From Rhabditoides inermis (taxonomy: Eukaryota > Nematoda > Chromadorea > Rhabditida > Rhabditidae): a stretch of 64,000 nt of DNA. Below are positions 12,059 to 27,185 of the stretch, in pieces. Each line of letters starts with the position of its first letter. Within the stretch, counting starts at the first letter, position 1. The stretch covers positions 1,200,001-1,264,000 of the forward strand of contig CAWZYM010000087.1 of assembly GCA_963966185.1 (NCBI GenBank), given 5' to 3'. Under the pieces are notes generated by a model, which was not told where the DNA came from, searched no databases, and worked only from the letters and a program-made list of their open reading frames with translations. A program made the translations under genes and the position numbers.

Positions 12059-12281
12059 AGGATTTATCCGGACAATGTAATCTTGCCTGATCTTCAGGTT
12101 GGGGTCGCTTTTGTTGTCGTCAATGAAACCATCTTTTGAAATTGTATGAACGTGGAAAAATTGTTTGTGATTTTAACAATTTTTCTGCGCAAAAAGAACT
12201 TCAAAACTCGTCTTCATTGAAGAGAACGAAAGCGAGCTCATCCTGAAGATCAGGGAATAATACATTGTCCGGATACACCCT
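12059..12281. mobile_element. 223-bp MITE with TTAA target duplication (piggyBac-like), copy 1
   Basis: Palindromic element starting AGGATTTATCCGGACAATG, with the inverted counterpart at the right end, flanked on both sides by TTAA (12055-12058 and 12282-12285). TTAA duplication is the hallmark of piggyBac-superfamily mobilisation. A second copy lies at 16671-16890. Confidence 0.8.
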
Positions 12282-12351
12282 TTAATGCATAGATAGCCGA
12301 GTCTTCATTGCTCCGTTGCTCAGTTCATTGCTCAGTTCATTCATTGCTCAG

Positions 12352-15386
<3,035 letters not shown>

Positions 15387-16056
15387 ACTCTCAAGAATGT
15401 TTTGTTCTTTTTATTGCCTTTCTTTGAAAAAATTTCTTCGTTATGCGTTGTGAAAATGTGCAAATGTACATCGTGATATATTGATAATTGTTTTATCCTG
15501 TTTTACGTTGTTTCGTAGGAGCCGTTCACTATCGGTTCATTGACTATCGCCGCGCGTTGCGAGCTGCGCTCGATATTTGAATCTTTGCCACCAACGAACT
15601 TTCACTAAAATTATTAGAAAATTGAACACAAAGGAGTAAGAGGGATGTTTTTTATCGTATAGGTTCCCGTTTTCCCCCGCGGTAGTCAAGTTGCGGATCG
15701 TCATTGTTTTCTTTACCTTTCTTAAAGTCCTCTCCAATTCTCCAGGAGCACAATTTGTGCGCAAGCCTGTTTTATACGGGCAAACAATTTGCGAGATTCG
15801 GATCATGTTGGATGACTGGGACATCGATCAAAGATTGCTTTCGTATATTCCAAATGGCGCAGCTTGCGCGCGACCGGTGCAAAATCGCCTTTGCGCACGA
15901 ATGGTGCGGGGTTATTTGAACTGAAGAATTGGCGGGAACTTTATGCGTATGCACAGGTATTCTTGATTCTTCGATATAAGACCACAAAACTGCTACCGTT
16001 GATGACAAAACAGACACAAGGGAAGACCGTAGTTGGGACGCGGGGACAACATCCCT

Positions 16057-16097
<41 letters not shown>

Positions 16098-16670
16098 GAT
16101 CTGTGGTTGGACCGGTGGTCTCAGGACTCGACTGGGCATCAGCTACCGCCGTACTGAACCGACGACTGAGTGAGTCGCGATAGGAGTTTATATAGGGAAG
16201 GGGGCGGGACGAGTCATCTTGACCAATGGGCGAGCGACGCGCTTCCCGCTTGTCGCCGCCGGTTATCAGTAGATCAGCCGCCGTGCCGATGGATGCAATC
16301 AATGATCAGACTAGAGTCAAGGGAGGCATCTCTATATACACACAATCTCTGTTCTGCTCTGCACAGCTCATTAAAACATTCACTCAGTAATGTCAACTTT
16401 CGTTTATTCACTTGAAATCAGGCTCATTTGAGACAACAAGTCAAGAAGTTTATTTAAAGATACGAAACGAAGCAGTGTCGATTTTTTCTTTCTGTTCTTT
16501 CTCCTAGTTGTTCTGGGCCCGGGAATGGCACGGGTGTAGGAGTAGGGAATGAGAACTCGGTGTGAGCCCCAAACTGACAGAGCCCCAAACTCGCCTGCCT
16601 GAGGACGCATTTGCAAGCCGGCTTGACATCTTGAAACCGATATTAGTTTAACAAAAACAAAGGGAGTTAA
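15387..16670. other. intergenic, no supported gene
   Basis: Contains a (GA)n tract at 16060-16093 and otherwise unremarkable sequence. Open frames on both strands lack plausible splice structure or recognisable domains. Confidence 0.35.
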
Positions 16671-16890
16671 AGGATTTATCCGGACAATGTTATCTTGCTT
16701 GATCTTCAGGTTGGGGTCGCTTTTGTTCTCGTCAATGAAACCTTTTTTCGAAATTGTCTAAACGTGGAGAAGTTGTTTGTATTTTTACCAATTTTTCGCG
16801 CAAACAGAAAACAGAACTTCAAAACTCGTTTTCATTGAAGAGAACGAAAGCGACCCCATCCTGAAGATCGGGAAAAAATATATTGTCCGT
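16671..16890. mobile_element. TTAA-type MITE, copy 2 (decayed right end)
   Basis: Same family as 12059-12281: it starts AGGATTTATCCGGACAATG right after TTAA (16667-16670) and carries the same inverted interior (GATCTTCAGGTTGGGGTCGC). The right terminus is degenerate and the second TTAA is lost. Confidence 0.75.
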
Positions 16891-17972
16891 GATATCTCGT
16901 GTAGGTGGTGAACACTGTACACTCATTCCAAATCGTTTGGTTTTTATCGTATGCTGACATGTCTACGTATGAGAACTTGGTCTTTCCCATGAATGATGTA
17001 ACACTGGACGACTGGCCGCTTGCCCCAGTTATCCATTAACCAGTATCAGAATGTCTGAAATTTTTTGTTCTAATCAAAATCACTAGCACACTAGCGATGT
17101 GTTTTGTGTAAAAAAAATACAGCACGTTGTTTCGAAACTCTCCCATATCTTTTTTCCTCTACGCACACATTTGAATCTGCAATGAAACTTAACTAGAAAC
17201 AGTATTCTCTTTTGAAAAGTACAAGAGTCAGGCCTCGGGCAGACTTTTTCGCGAGCGAAATGCGAATTCGCAAAGTTTTTAGCTTGAGAGATTCGCAATA
17301 CTACCCATAATCGTTCGAATTCGTGATCTTTTCGCTGAAATTTGGCGAATTCGAAGATATTCGCTTCCACTGAGAATTACACAGCTTTGTTTTCTTTGTT
17401 ATTATTGAAAACTTACTTCTTAGAGGTTGTGTGACATGTTTAACACCAAACATTTGAATAAGAACATTGTTTTGTCACTTGCGCACGCCTTTTTTCAAAT
17501 TCGCCAAACTTTTCGCGCGAATCGGGTGATACGGGTGCGCAACGACTAATATGTAATAACTGCAAAAATTTGTTTTGATCTGATTCAACAAAAGCACATG
17601 CATAAAATCTCTAAGTGACTGAATATTAAAAACAATTTTTTTTCGTTCAGAATTACGAAAATAAAACTGACAAATTGAACACATCATAACATTGAACCCT
17701 CTATTTGAAGCAAACCATAACCCATCTCATTTGCAACTCAAATACCATTAAAGAAGAACTCCGAGGAAAGAGTCACTCGGTTGAACTATTAGCGCGCGCT
17801 GAACACACATTTTGGCGGGAAAGCGATGTGCACGGTGAGAGCAGCGGCGAGGTTAGAGTCACCCATTTGTCGAGTGAAATAAAATGCAGATTGATTACAT
17901 GCAAATTGACTATGCGCTATCACCGCACCGAAACAAATCAAATCATTCGTACATGCATATGTAACATGTAAA
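16891..17972. other. intergenic, no supported gene
   Basis: Only AT-rich sequence and imperfect TTCGCGAATTCG-type inverted motifs (about 17240-17530) are visible. No gene is called. Confidence 0.3.
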
Positions 17973-18521
17973 TTATCTAACTCCACGAAGTACACAATTA
18001 CATTGATTCAAAAATCGATAATTTATTTTGTAAGAATGAATAGAGTATGTTTTGGTTCTTCCAAATGTGCCATCTTCGCTCAGCCACGTGAAGGGAGGCA
18101 CGAAGATCTGTAATCAAGCCATCATGATTGACAATACCGGCATGTTCGGCAAGGAAAGAGTATAACCATACAATATACGTTTCATCGAATACAACACGGG
18201 ATGAATATGAAAACAATGGAACTGAGTGATTTGACTCACGGTCTTGTTAAAGGCCTCAGGGCCACCTGCTCCCACTCGGGTCTCCCTCCTTGTCGCCCTC
18301 GCGTTCTCCATGAACACCTCCGTCCGCCTCGCTCGCGCTCTGCGCAGTGCGTCTCCACGTCGAATTAGCGAAACCGAGCTACAATAATGCATAAACACCC
18401 AATACAAAACAATTTCATAGTACATGAAGAATGCCACTCACTTGTTTGTGCGGCGTAAGCGCGCGTCACTCGTCTTTGCTTGAGCGGGCCGCCGGCGACG
18501 AACAACATGTCGCAGCGCCAT
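17973..18521 (-). CDS. weakly supported small Arg-rich protein, 3 exons
   Basis: Exons 18442-18521, 18240-18378 and 17973-18107 on the minus strand join in frame through GT-AG sites (phases 2 and 0). They give 117 aa starting MALRHVVRRRRPAQ, with a central RRARARRTEVFMENARATRRE and then IFVPPFTWLSEDGTFGR. No family is recognised. An AATAAA falls within the last part of the reading frame, which argues that the 3' exon is mis-modelled or that the gene is not real. The Arg-rich start could be a mitochondrial presequence, but that is speculation. Confidence 0.28.
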
Positions 18522-19055
18522 GCTGTGCGACTCGCATTACCTAAACACAGAATATAAGCGCATAAACATTAGGGGCGGCGAGCGCGTTTGTTATGAATGC
18601 AAAAAAGCAGAACGTTCGCGCGCAAGAACGTATAACACAACTTTCGAAAAACTCGAAAATCGGAGACAATCAAGTTGTAGTGGCCGATACTTGACTGACT
18701 GTGAACTAAACATGCACAATATCATCTGTGGCAAGAACAGAATACCAAAAAAGTGCACGAAAACAACAAAAATCAACGGAAAGCAACAGAAAAAGCGAAA
18801 ACAGCTGATTGACTGTTTGTTCAAGAAAAGTGGGAGGAGCTTGAACACTGGTGGGCGGAGTTGTCTATTCGGACAAAGTAAGTGTACAAGAAAAAAAGTG
18901 TTACGCTGTTCGGTTAAAGGAAGTGTACAAAATAATTTAGAAATTTTTGAGTGCTGAAAAAAATTTCACTGACGTATTCGATTTTGAAACCAGCACTTTG
19001 GCCCGATCCCCCGGCATTCTATTTTTCCCCGGAGTTCTTCTTTAATACCGCAACG
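18522..19055. other. intergenic, no gene seen
   Basis: AT-rich flank between the weak small gene model and the tandem 2-kb repeat. Nothing else is recognisable. Confidence 0.3.
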
Positions 19056-19664
19056 ACTAGCGCTCCGGCGCGCTGTCGCGCGCCTCCGCACTAAGTATAC
19101 AAAAATAGAAAAATAGAAAAATAGTTCGTCTTGCATAGTTGATTGCTCTCTAATGACTCTTGCGAAGATACATACACGTATGGGTTGTAGTTGAAGTGTT
19201 CAAGTTCTATATATTTTGTATATGTAGCTCTTTTAATTTTGTATTTTCTAACTATCTCTCCTACTTCTTTTTCACCTTTTTCATGTTTCACAAATGTACA
19301 CCGCCCCATCTCTTTCTCTTCTACACTGTTCTGTCTACTCTCTCCTCTCTCTCTTCTCCCTCTCTCACTGTCTCGCTATCTCTTTCTCTCTTTCTCTCTC
19401 AGTATTGTATTCTCTAGAAACAGTATTATATTCTCTATTGTCTACTGTCAACTTTCTAGAAACATTACTATTACTATGCTCTTGTTTGTCTACTGCATCA
19501 TTTTCTTCTACTGTGACAACAACTTTCTAGAGACATTACTATGTTTTCTTCTGTCTACTTTCACCTCTCGTCACCTCTTCCACTCTCACTCTCACATCCG
19601 CAGTAATCACTATCACTGCGACTAACGAGAGACAGTTATGTCTACTCTCCCTTCTCTCTCCTAT

Positions 19665-19711
<47 letters not shown>

Positions 19712-21079
19712 CAATTCTCTCTCTTGTATACTTTCACGTCCCCGCTGCGGTGACAACAACTTTCTAGAGACAGTACTATGGTACCTTCTGTCTACTCTTC
19801 TATTCTCACATCTGCAGTGGTCACTGCGACTTTCGAGAGACAGTTATGTAAAAACTTTTCTAAACAGAAAGTACTACTCTCCTCTCTACTGCCTTCTCTC
19901 CCTACTGTCTACTCTCTCACGTTCTAGAAATATAATTTGACCGCCTGTGCTTGCCAAATGACATGTAAGGTGAACTCGATTCTCACCTCACCTCACTACC
20001 ACTCGACACTGTACTGTATCGAAAAGCGGAATTTCAGGCTGAATACGTACAAGAGTACAAGTAATAAACTTAAAACTCAGTTTCAACTAAAAAAAGAAGC
20101 AGTACATAGTTCTATATTACGTCTACAATGACTTCGAGAAAAGAAGCCGGCTGGCGCGCCCTAACACGTTGTGCGCACGTGTGAAGGAGTTTGAAACAGT
20201 TTGAGGTTGATTTGATCGTTAAAAAGTACTATCTATTGACGTCTCGAAACATTTTACTTAACTCTCAACCTTCAACTTTTCGTTTTGTCAAAGTTATTCA
20301 TTGAAGATAGAAATTTTGTCTTTTTCAACTGACTCAATCCATTATTGTTATATTTAGACATATTGCGATCAAAAAAGACACAACTGAGTGGATATGGGTC
20401 AGTGATTGCGAATGCCAACTATTCGATATCGATCGTTTGACCTGGCGGCTGGTAGCGAGCAATCCGGTGGGCGCGACCTCAGCAAGTAACGCGCGCTCAG
20501 AAAATGTCTAATACTGTATGAAGACAAAGTCCGATCGATCTGAATCTTTGACAGAAGGGCTTTTTTGCCCATAAAAGCTTAAGTTTACAAATTGGACCCT
20601 CTATCTCGCCTGTACGAAAAGTCGATCATATTCGCCATATTTGGTGACTTTTCAAAAAAGGAAACCAGTTTCTAGAATCTTCTATACATAATCTTTCTTC
20701 TATTCAATTTTTATAGAAATCGAAGATCATGAATTTTGGGTGCATTTTGGGTACATTCGCCTATTTGGGCATGAAGATGAGGTCACAGGCAGCTGGTATC
20801 GCGGCTATCGACTTTTTCTAGGTCGATTCACCTACTCTCCAAATTTGGTTCTAATTGAAGTATTTTGAAATTTTTCTCCATAGTTAAGAGATTAGGTGAT
20901 AACTATGATTAGGAGATCGCTATTGACGAGATATTTGGAATTTTGCGTTCTCAGGTATTGGAGAAACTTTCTAGAAAAATGAGTAGTTAGAGTATACTTT
21001 GAAAAGAGATATCTCTCCGGAAAGAATGACAGACAGACAGACAGACAGACGCCATAGTAAATATTAGTATGAAAGGGGG
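19056..21079 (+). repeat. 2-kb non-coding repeat, unit A of a head-to-tail pair
   Basis: Starts ACTAGCGCTCCGGCGCGCTG and ends with a GACAG run followed by TTAGTATGAAAGGGGG. Unit B follows immediately with the same start. The pair is highly similar over its length, including CT-rich tracts. No transposase or long open frame is seen. A third, inverted partial copy lies at 35690-36055, so the family is dispersed as well as tandem. Confidence 0.85.
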
Positions 21080-21970
21080 ACTAGCGCTCCGGCGCGCTGC
21101 CGCGCGCCTCCGCACTAGGTATACAAAAATAGAAAAATAGAAGAATAGTTCGTCTTGCATGTTTGATAGTTGATTTCTCTATAATCACTACTGCGAAGAC
21201 ACATACACGCAAGGGTTGTAGTTGAAGTGTTCAAGTTCTATGTATTTTGTATATGTAGCTTAATTTTTGTATTTTCTAACTATCTCTCCTACTTCCTTTT
21301 CCCTTATTTTTTGTTTCACAAATGTACACCGCCCCATCTCTTTCTCCTCTACACTGTTCTGTAGGGACCACAATGAGAATTTCAGAAGTTTGGATGTGGT
21401 ATAGCAGTTTGTATAATAATGTAGATCGTTTCAAGCTGATTTCGAAAATATATAATGTTCATAAGATTCATCGTTCACATTGCGCTCTGATTCCGCGCGG
21501 CGCGCGCGCACCCGAGCGCTCGCTCACACAGGGAAAGTGCGACAGAGGGCGGCTAGATCAAAGAACTGATGACGTCATTAATAGTTAAATTATGAATATA
21601 ATCGTTTCTAATAGTAGCACTACGCTTTGTTTGATCATAATAAATCAGTACTCGATGAATTACGTCTCTTATGACACCATTTTTCATTACTCATTTTGGG
21701 CAATAGCGGCTAGATCAAAGAAATATGACGTCATCATATCACTCTTTATCGATTTTCAATACTTTACGGGGCACGTTTTCCCATAAATCGAATACCGTTG
21801 GAATCAGCGCGGAAGGGCGAATCGTTCTACGCTAATTAGAGCAAGTAACGCGTCCAGTCAGAAAATGTTGCATGATTTCGACACAAATTCTACACACCCA
21901 AATTCTACAAAAATTCTACACCTGCGGTCCCTACTGTTCTGTCTACTTTCCATCTTCTTTCTCCTCCCCC

Positions 21971-22009
<39 letters not shown>

Positions 22010-23758
22010 TCGACACAGTTCTTCTTTTCCCTATCTCTCCTCTCTCTCTTCTCCCTCTCCCACTCTCTCGATATCTCTTTTTCTCTTTCTCTTTGTCTAT
22101 CAGTATTATATTCTCTAGAAACAGTATTATATTATCTATTGTCTACTGTCTACTGTCAACTTTCTAGAGACAATACTAATACTATGCTCTTGTTTGTCTA
22201 CTGCATCTTTTTCTTCTACTGTGATAACAACTTTCTAGTCTTCTGTCTACTTTCACCTCTCGTTACCTCTTCCACTCTCACTCTCACATCTGCAGTAATC
22301 ACTATCACTGCGACTTTCGAGAGACAGTTATGTCTACTATCTCTTCTCTCTCCTCTTTTCACTCTCCTTTTCTCTTTCTCTCTCTCTCTCTCTCTCCTTT
22401 TCTCTCTCTTGTATACTTTCACGTCCCCGCTGCGGTGACAACAACTTTCTAGAGACAGTACTATCTACTCTTCTATTCCGTCTGTCTACTCTTCTATTCT
22501 CACATCTGCTGTAGTCATTGCGACTTTCGAGAGACAGTTATGTAAAAACTTTTTAAACATAAAGAACTACTCTCTTCTCTACAGTCTTCTCTCCCTACTG
22601 TCTACTCTCTCACGTTCTAAATATATAATTTCCCTGTGCTTGCCAAATGACATGTAAGGTGAACTCGATTCTCACCTCACCTCACTTCCACTCGACACTG
22701 TACTGCATCGAAAAGCGGAATTTCAGGCTGAATATGTACAAGAGAACAAGTAATAAACTCAAAACTTAGTTTCAACTGAAAAAAGAAGCAGTACATAGTT
22801 CTATATTACGTCTACAATGACTTCGAGAAAAGAAGCCGGCTGGCGCGCCCTAACACGTTGTGTGCACGTGTGAAGGAGTTCGAAACAGTTTTGACGTTGA
22901 TTTGATCGTTAGAAAGCACTATCTATTCAAGTCTCGAAACAATTTACTTATTTTTCAACCTTCAACTTTTCGTTTTGTCAAAGTTATTCGTTGAAGATAG
23001 AAATTTTGTCTTTTTCAACTGACTCAATCCATTATTGTTATATTTAGACATATTCTATCAAAAAAGACACAACTGAGTGGATATGGGTCAGTGATTGCGA
23101 ATGCCAACTATTCGATATCGATCGGTTGACCTGGCGGCTGGTAGCGAGCAATCCGGTGGGCGCGACCCCAGCAAGTAACGCGCGCTCAGAAAGTGTCTAA
23201 TACTGTATGAAGACAAAGTCCGATCGATCTGAAATTTTGACAGAAGGGTTTTTTTGCCCAGAAAAGCTTAAGTTTACAAATTGAACACTCTATCTCGTCT
23301 GTACGAAAAGTCGATCATATTTGCCTTATTTGGTGACTTTTCAAAAAAAGAAACCAGTTTCTAAATTCTCTTGCACGTAATCTATCTTCTATTCAATTTT
23401 TATAGAAATCGAAGATCATGAATTTTGGGTGCATTTTGGGTACATTCGCTTATTTGGGCATGAAGATGAGGTCACAGTCGGCTGGTATCGCGGCTATCGA
23501 TTTTTTCTAGGTCGATTCACCTACCCTCTAAGTTTCGTCCGATTTGAAGCATTTTGAAATTTTTCTCCATAGTTAAGAGATTAGGTGATAACTATGATTA
23601 GGAGATCGCTATTGACGAGATATTTGGAATTTTGCGTTCTCAGGTATTGAAGAAACTTTTTGGAAAGAATGAGTAGTTAGAGTAGACTTTGAAAAGAGAT
23701 ATCTCTCCGGAAGGACGGACAGACAGACACCATAGTAAATTTTAGTATGAAAGGGGGA
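21080..23758 (+). repeat. 2-kb repeat, unit B, carrying a 572-bp insertion
   Basis: Matches unit A from ACTAGCGCTCCGGCGCGCTG to TTAGTATGAAAGGGGG, apart from the insertion at 21362-21933 and small differences in CT tracts. Unit A preserves the empty target site. Confidence 0.85.
21362..21933. mobile_element. hAT-like non-autonomous element, 572 bp
   Basis: Ends TAGGGACC and GGTCCCTA in inverted orientation and is flanked by an identical 8-bp duplication CTGTTCTG (21354-21361 and 21934-21941). An 8-bp duplication with short TAGGG/CAGGG-type ends fits the hAT superfamily. Unit A of the host repeat has a single CTGTTCTG at the same place. Confidence 0.85.
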
Positions 23759-23939
23759 ACTTTAATTTATTGAAACTCTATAAAAACATAATTCAAAAAG
23801 AAAATTACAACAAATCAATACATGAAACATTATACCGTAAATACATCACAAAACAAGGCAAAAGAATACGGGCAGACTATCGAGCAACTATATAGACGAG
23901 TTGTTTACATGGGGAAGCGAGGCAGACACCGCAGGACTT

Positions 23940-23992
<53 letters not shown>

Positions 23993-25112
23993 GAAAGAAA
24001 AAGAGAACGATGGAGAAGAAAGGAAGGAGATAGAGAAAGGGAAGAGAGGGGAGAGGAGAGGGGATATGGAGAAAGAGGGAGAAAGAGAGGTAGTGGGAGA
24101 GAAGAGGAAAAAGAGGGAGGAGGAGAGAGAGGGAGAGAGGGAGAGAGGGAGAGAGGAAGAGAGAGGGGAAAGAGAGAGGAGAGAGATGGGGAGAGAGGGA
24201 GAAAGAGAGGGGGAGGGAGAGAGAGGAAGAGAGGAAGAGAGAGGGAGAAGGAGAGGGAGGAAGAGAGAGTGGAAAGAGAGGAAGAGAGAGGGGAAAGAGA
24301 GGGGAGAAGGGGAAAAGAGAGGAGGAGAGAGGAGGAGAGAGGGAGGGAGGGAGAGAGGGGAAGAGAGGGATGAAATGAAGATAGGGAGAGAGGGAGAGGG
24401 AGATACAGGAAAAAAAACATGGGGAAAATTTAGGAAAGTGGTGATAGATGAGAAAAGAGAGAGAAAGAGAAAAACACCCGAGAGAGAAAGAGGGAAAGAG
24501 AGGGATGGAAGGAGAGGGGGGAGTGGGAGATAGAGGGGGAGAGAGGGGGATCGAGAGGGAGAGAGGGAGAGAGGGAGAGAGGGAGAGAGGGGGAGAGGAA
24601 GACAGGGAGAGAGGGAGAGAGGAAAAGAGGGAAAGAGTGGGAGAGTGAGAGAGGGAAAGAGGGAGAGGGAAAGAGGGAGAGAGGGAGAGAGGGAGAGAGG
24701 GAGAGAGGGAGAGAGGGAGAGAGGGAGAGAGGGAGAGAGGGAGAGAGGGAGAGAGGGAGAGAGGGAGAGAGGGAGAGAGGGAGAGAGGGAGAGAGGGAGA
24801 GAGGGAGAGAGAGCGAGAGCGACGAGAAGAAGAGAGAGGAAGAAAGGGAGAGCGAGAGGAAACGATAGAGAGAGAGCGTGAGATAACGAGAGGGAGAGCG
24901 GATGAAGGAGCAAGAAAGAGGAAGAGAGGGGGAGAGAGGGAATGTGAGAGAGGGAGAAAGGGAAAGAGGGAGCGAGAGGGAGAGAGAGGGAGAGAGGGAG
25001 GGAGAGGGAGGAGGAAAGAGGAAGAGAAAGAGCGAGAAGAATAGAGAGGGAGAGAAAGGGAGCTTGAGGAAGCTTGAGGAAGAGAGTGGGAGCGAGAGGA
25101 AGAGAGAACCGT
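23940..25112 (+). repeat. GA-rich low-complexity block with GGGAGAGA minisatellite
   Basis: Almost pure purine on the + strand. A near-perfect 8-bp GGGAGAGA array spans roughly 24540-24815. A non-repetitive block at 24375-24505 (with ATACAGG, ACATGGGGAAAATTTAG and AACACCCGAGAG) is repeated at 27045-27175. Confidence 0.85.
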
Positions 25113-25372
25113 TCTCAAAACCCTTTCCGTTATTCCTCTCCTCCCATCCACTCTCGCGGTATCCCGATGGAAACGCCCTAATCCTTTCCACACCCCATCT
25201 CCCCCACTCACTGATTCATAGACGGTCGGGTGTAGGAGAAGAGGCCTTCACGTGCTCATCCACAGGCTCTCGGTCGACATGTGAAACATGAAATGTGAAC
25301 ATTCAAACATCGACCATTGCTCATTCGATATATCCAGGAGGAGAATAGAGCGCGCCTCCGAAGTAGGACGCG

Positions 25373-25414
<42 letters not shown>

Positions 25415-26016
25415 GACGGTCCCCCCCTACCTGCACATAGTCTCCGTTGTTGCTCTCCCTGTCCGTGCCGCGGACGGAAGACACCGGTGCGGACTGCAAG
25501 AACAAGCGTCTAATGGCATTCTTCAATGAAACATATCGTACACAGTCATATTGTGCTACTCGATTCGAGACAAACATTCCGACTCTCTGACAATCTTTGG
25601 TCCTTCCTATGCCCAAGCGGTTCACTGTCAATAATGTGCAGAGTATAGTAAACCAGTGAACATTCCTTTTCGTATATGAATCTGAATAGGTATGAAATTA
25701 GTTTCAATGGTAATTTAATCACTCAATAGAAATTCAATTCAATGTGACAGGATTCGATTAAGTACTCGCCCTTATAAATCACGAAAAAGTTTCACATCGA
25801 AACCAAACCATCAAACTCAATATGCAACTAATTGCAGGCTGGCAGACAAAAATACAATGAAATACATCATACTTGAAAATGCTCTCTATTTTCTCCCACC
25901 TATCTAAACAAGTGCACTGACATCACACATGTCCAAATCACCAAATCAGACCGGTTCGTAGGTTCGTACACATCAGCCAGACGCGATAGAACAGTGGTAA
26001 TTTCAATGGTAATTTT
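25113..26016. other. between GA-rich block and TCC array, no supported gene
   Basis: Contains a further (GA)n run at 25378-25410. No gene model could be supported. Confidence 0.3.
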
Positions 26017-26187
26017 TCCTCCTCCTCCTCCTCCTCCTCCTCCTCCTCCTCCTCCTCCTCCTCCTCCTCCTCCTCCTCCTCCTCCTCCTCCTCCTCCTCC
26101 TCCTCCTCCTCCTCCTCCTCCTCCTCCTCCTCCTCCTCCTCCTCCTCCTCCTCCTCCTCCTCCTCCTCCTCCTCCTCCTCCTCCTCC
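26017..26187 (+). repeat. (TCC)n trinucleotide array, about 57 units
   Basis: Uninterrupted TCC/CCT repeat of about 171 bp. It reads as poly-Pro, poly-Leu or poly-Ser on one strand and poly-Arg, poly-Glu or poly-Gly on the other, with no flanking exon signals, so it is not called as coding. Confidence 0.9.
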
Positions 26188-26589
26188 TTCTCATCAGCTG
26201 CAGCCTCAGACTCGACCTGTAAATGTGTATTTACCCAAACATCCGCACATTATCTCGGAATACCAAAAAAAAGAATGACAGAGAGAGAGAGAGAGAGAGA
26301 GAGAGACTAACAGACAGACCTCTTCCCTCACCTCTACGTTCCGTCCGGCCAGCTCAGCTTCTCCAACTCGATCGCACCGAGGGGATGTCTGCAGAAGGGA
26401 TCTCCACGAGCGACGTGGGCGCCGAGTCGTCTGCACAATACCGGCTTGAACAATCCAATCTCACTTACTTGAAAAAGTCTGCAGAAAGTCAATTTGTGCT
26501 GTCAAATAAAAGGAACGGGGGGTTTCTTTAGTTGACTGTGACTGTGTAAAAAGTGTGGTCGTCTAAAGTACATCAACAAATTTAAAACG

Positions 26590-27185
26590 GAGAGAGAGGG
26601 AGGGAGAGAGGGAATGAGAGAGGGAGAGAGCGGGAGGGAGAGAGAGGAAGAGAGAGGGAGAAGGAGAGAGAGGAAGAGAGAGGAAGAGAGAGGAAGAGAG
26701 AGGGGGAGAGAGGGGGAGAGAGGGAGAGGGAGAGAGAGGGAGAGGGAGGAAGAGAGAGGGAGAAGGAGAGAGAGGGAGAGAGAGGAAGAGAGAGGGGGAG
26801 AGAGGGAGAGAGGGGAGAGAGGGGAAGAAACGGGGAAGAAACGGGGAAGAGAGGGGGAGAGAGGGAGAGAGAAGGGGAGAAGGGAAGAGGGGAGAGAGGG
26901 GAGAGAGGGGGAGAAGGGGGTAAGAGAGGAGAGAGGAGGAGAGAGGAGGAGAGAGGAGGAGAGAGGGAGGGGTGAGAGAGAAGGGAAGATAGGGTGATAG
27001 AGAGGGATAGAGGGGAAAGAGGGGGAGAGAGGGGTGAAAGGAAGATAGGGAGAGAGGGAGAGGGAGATACAGGAAAAACATGGGGAAAATTTAGAAGAGT
27101 GGTGATATATGAGAAAAGAGAGAGACAGAGAAAAACACCCGAGAGAGAAATAGGGAAAGAGAGGGAGAGAGGGAGAGAGAATCAA
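26590..27185 (+). repeat. second GA-rich block
   Basis: Purine-rich GGGAGAGA and GAGGA variants. Its distal 130 bp duplicates the block at 24375-24505 in the same orientation. Confidence 0.85.

Noticed and set aside
15772..16302. 176-residue minus-strand frame
   Set aside because: Runs through a (GA)n tract and has no recognisable domain or splice-compatible neighbours.
23877..25211. Very long minus-strand open frames (to 444 residues) of Ser/Leu/Pro repeats
   Set aside because: They are the translation of GA/CT low-complexity DNA; open frames exist in several registers with no domains or splice context.
25994..26278. Poly-proline and poly-arginine frames
   Set aside because: Produced by the (TCC)n array, without flanking exon signals.
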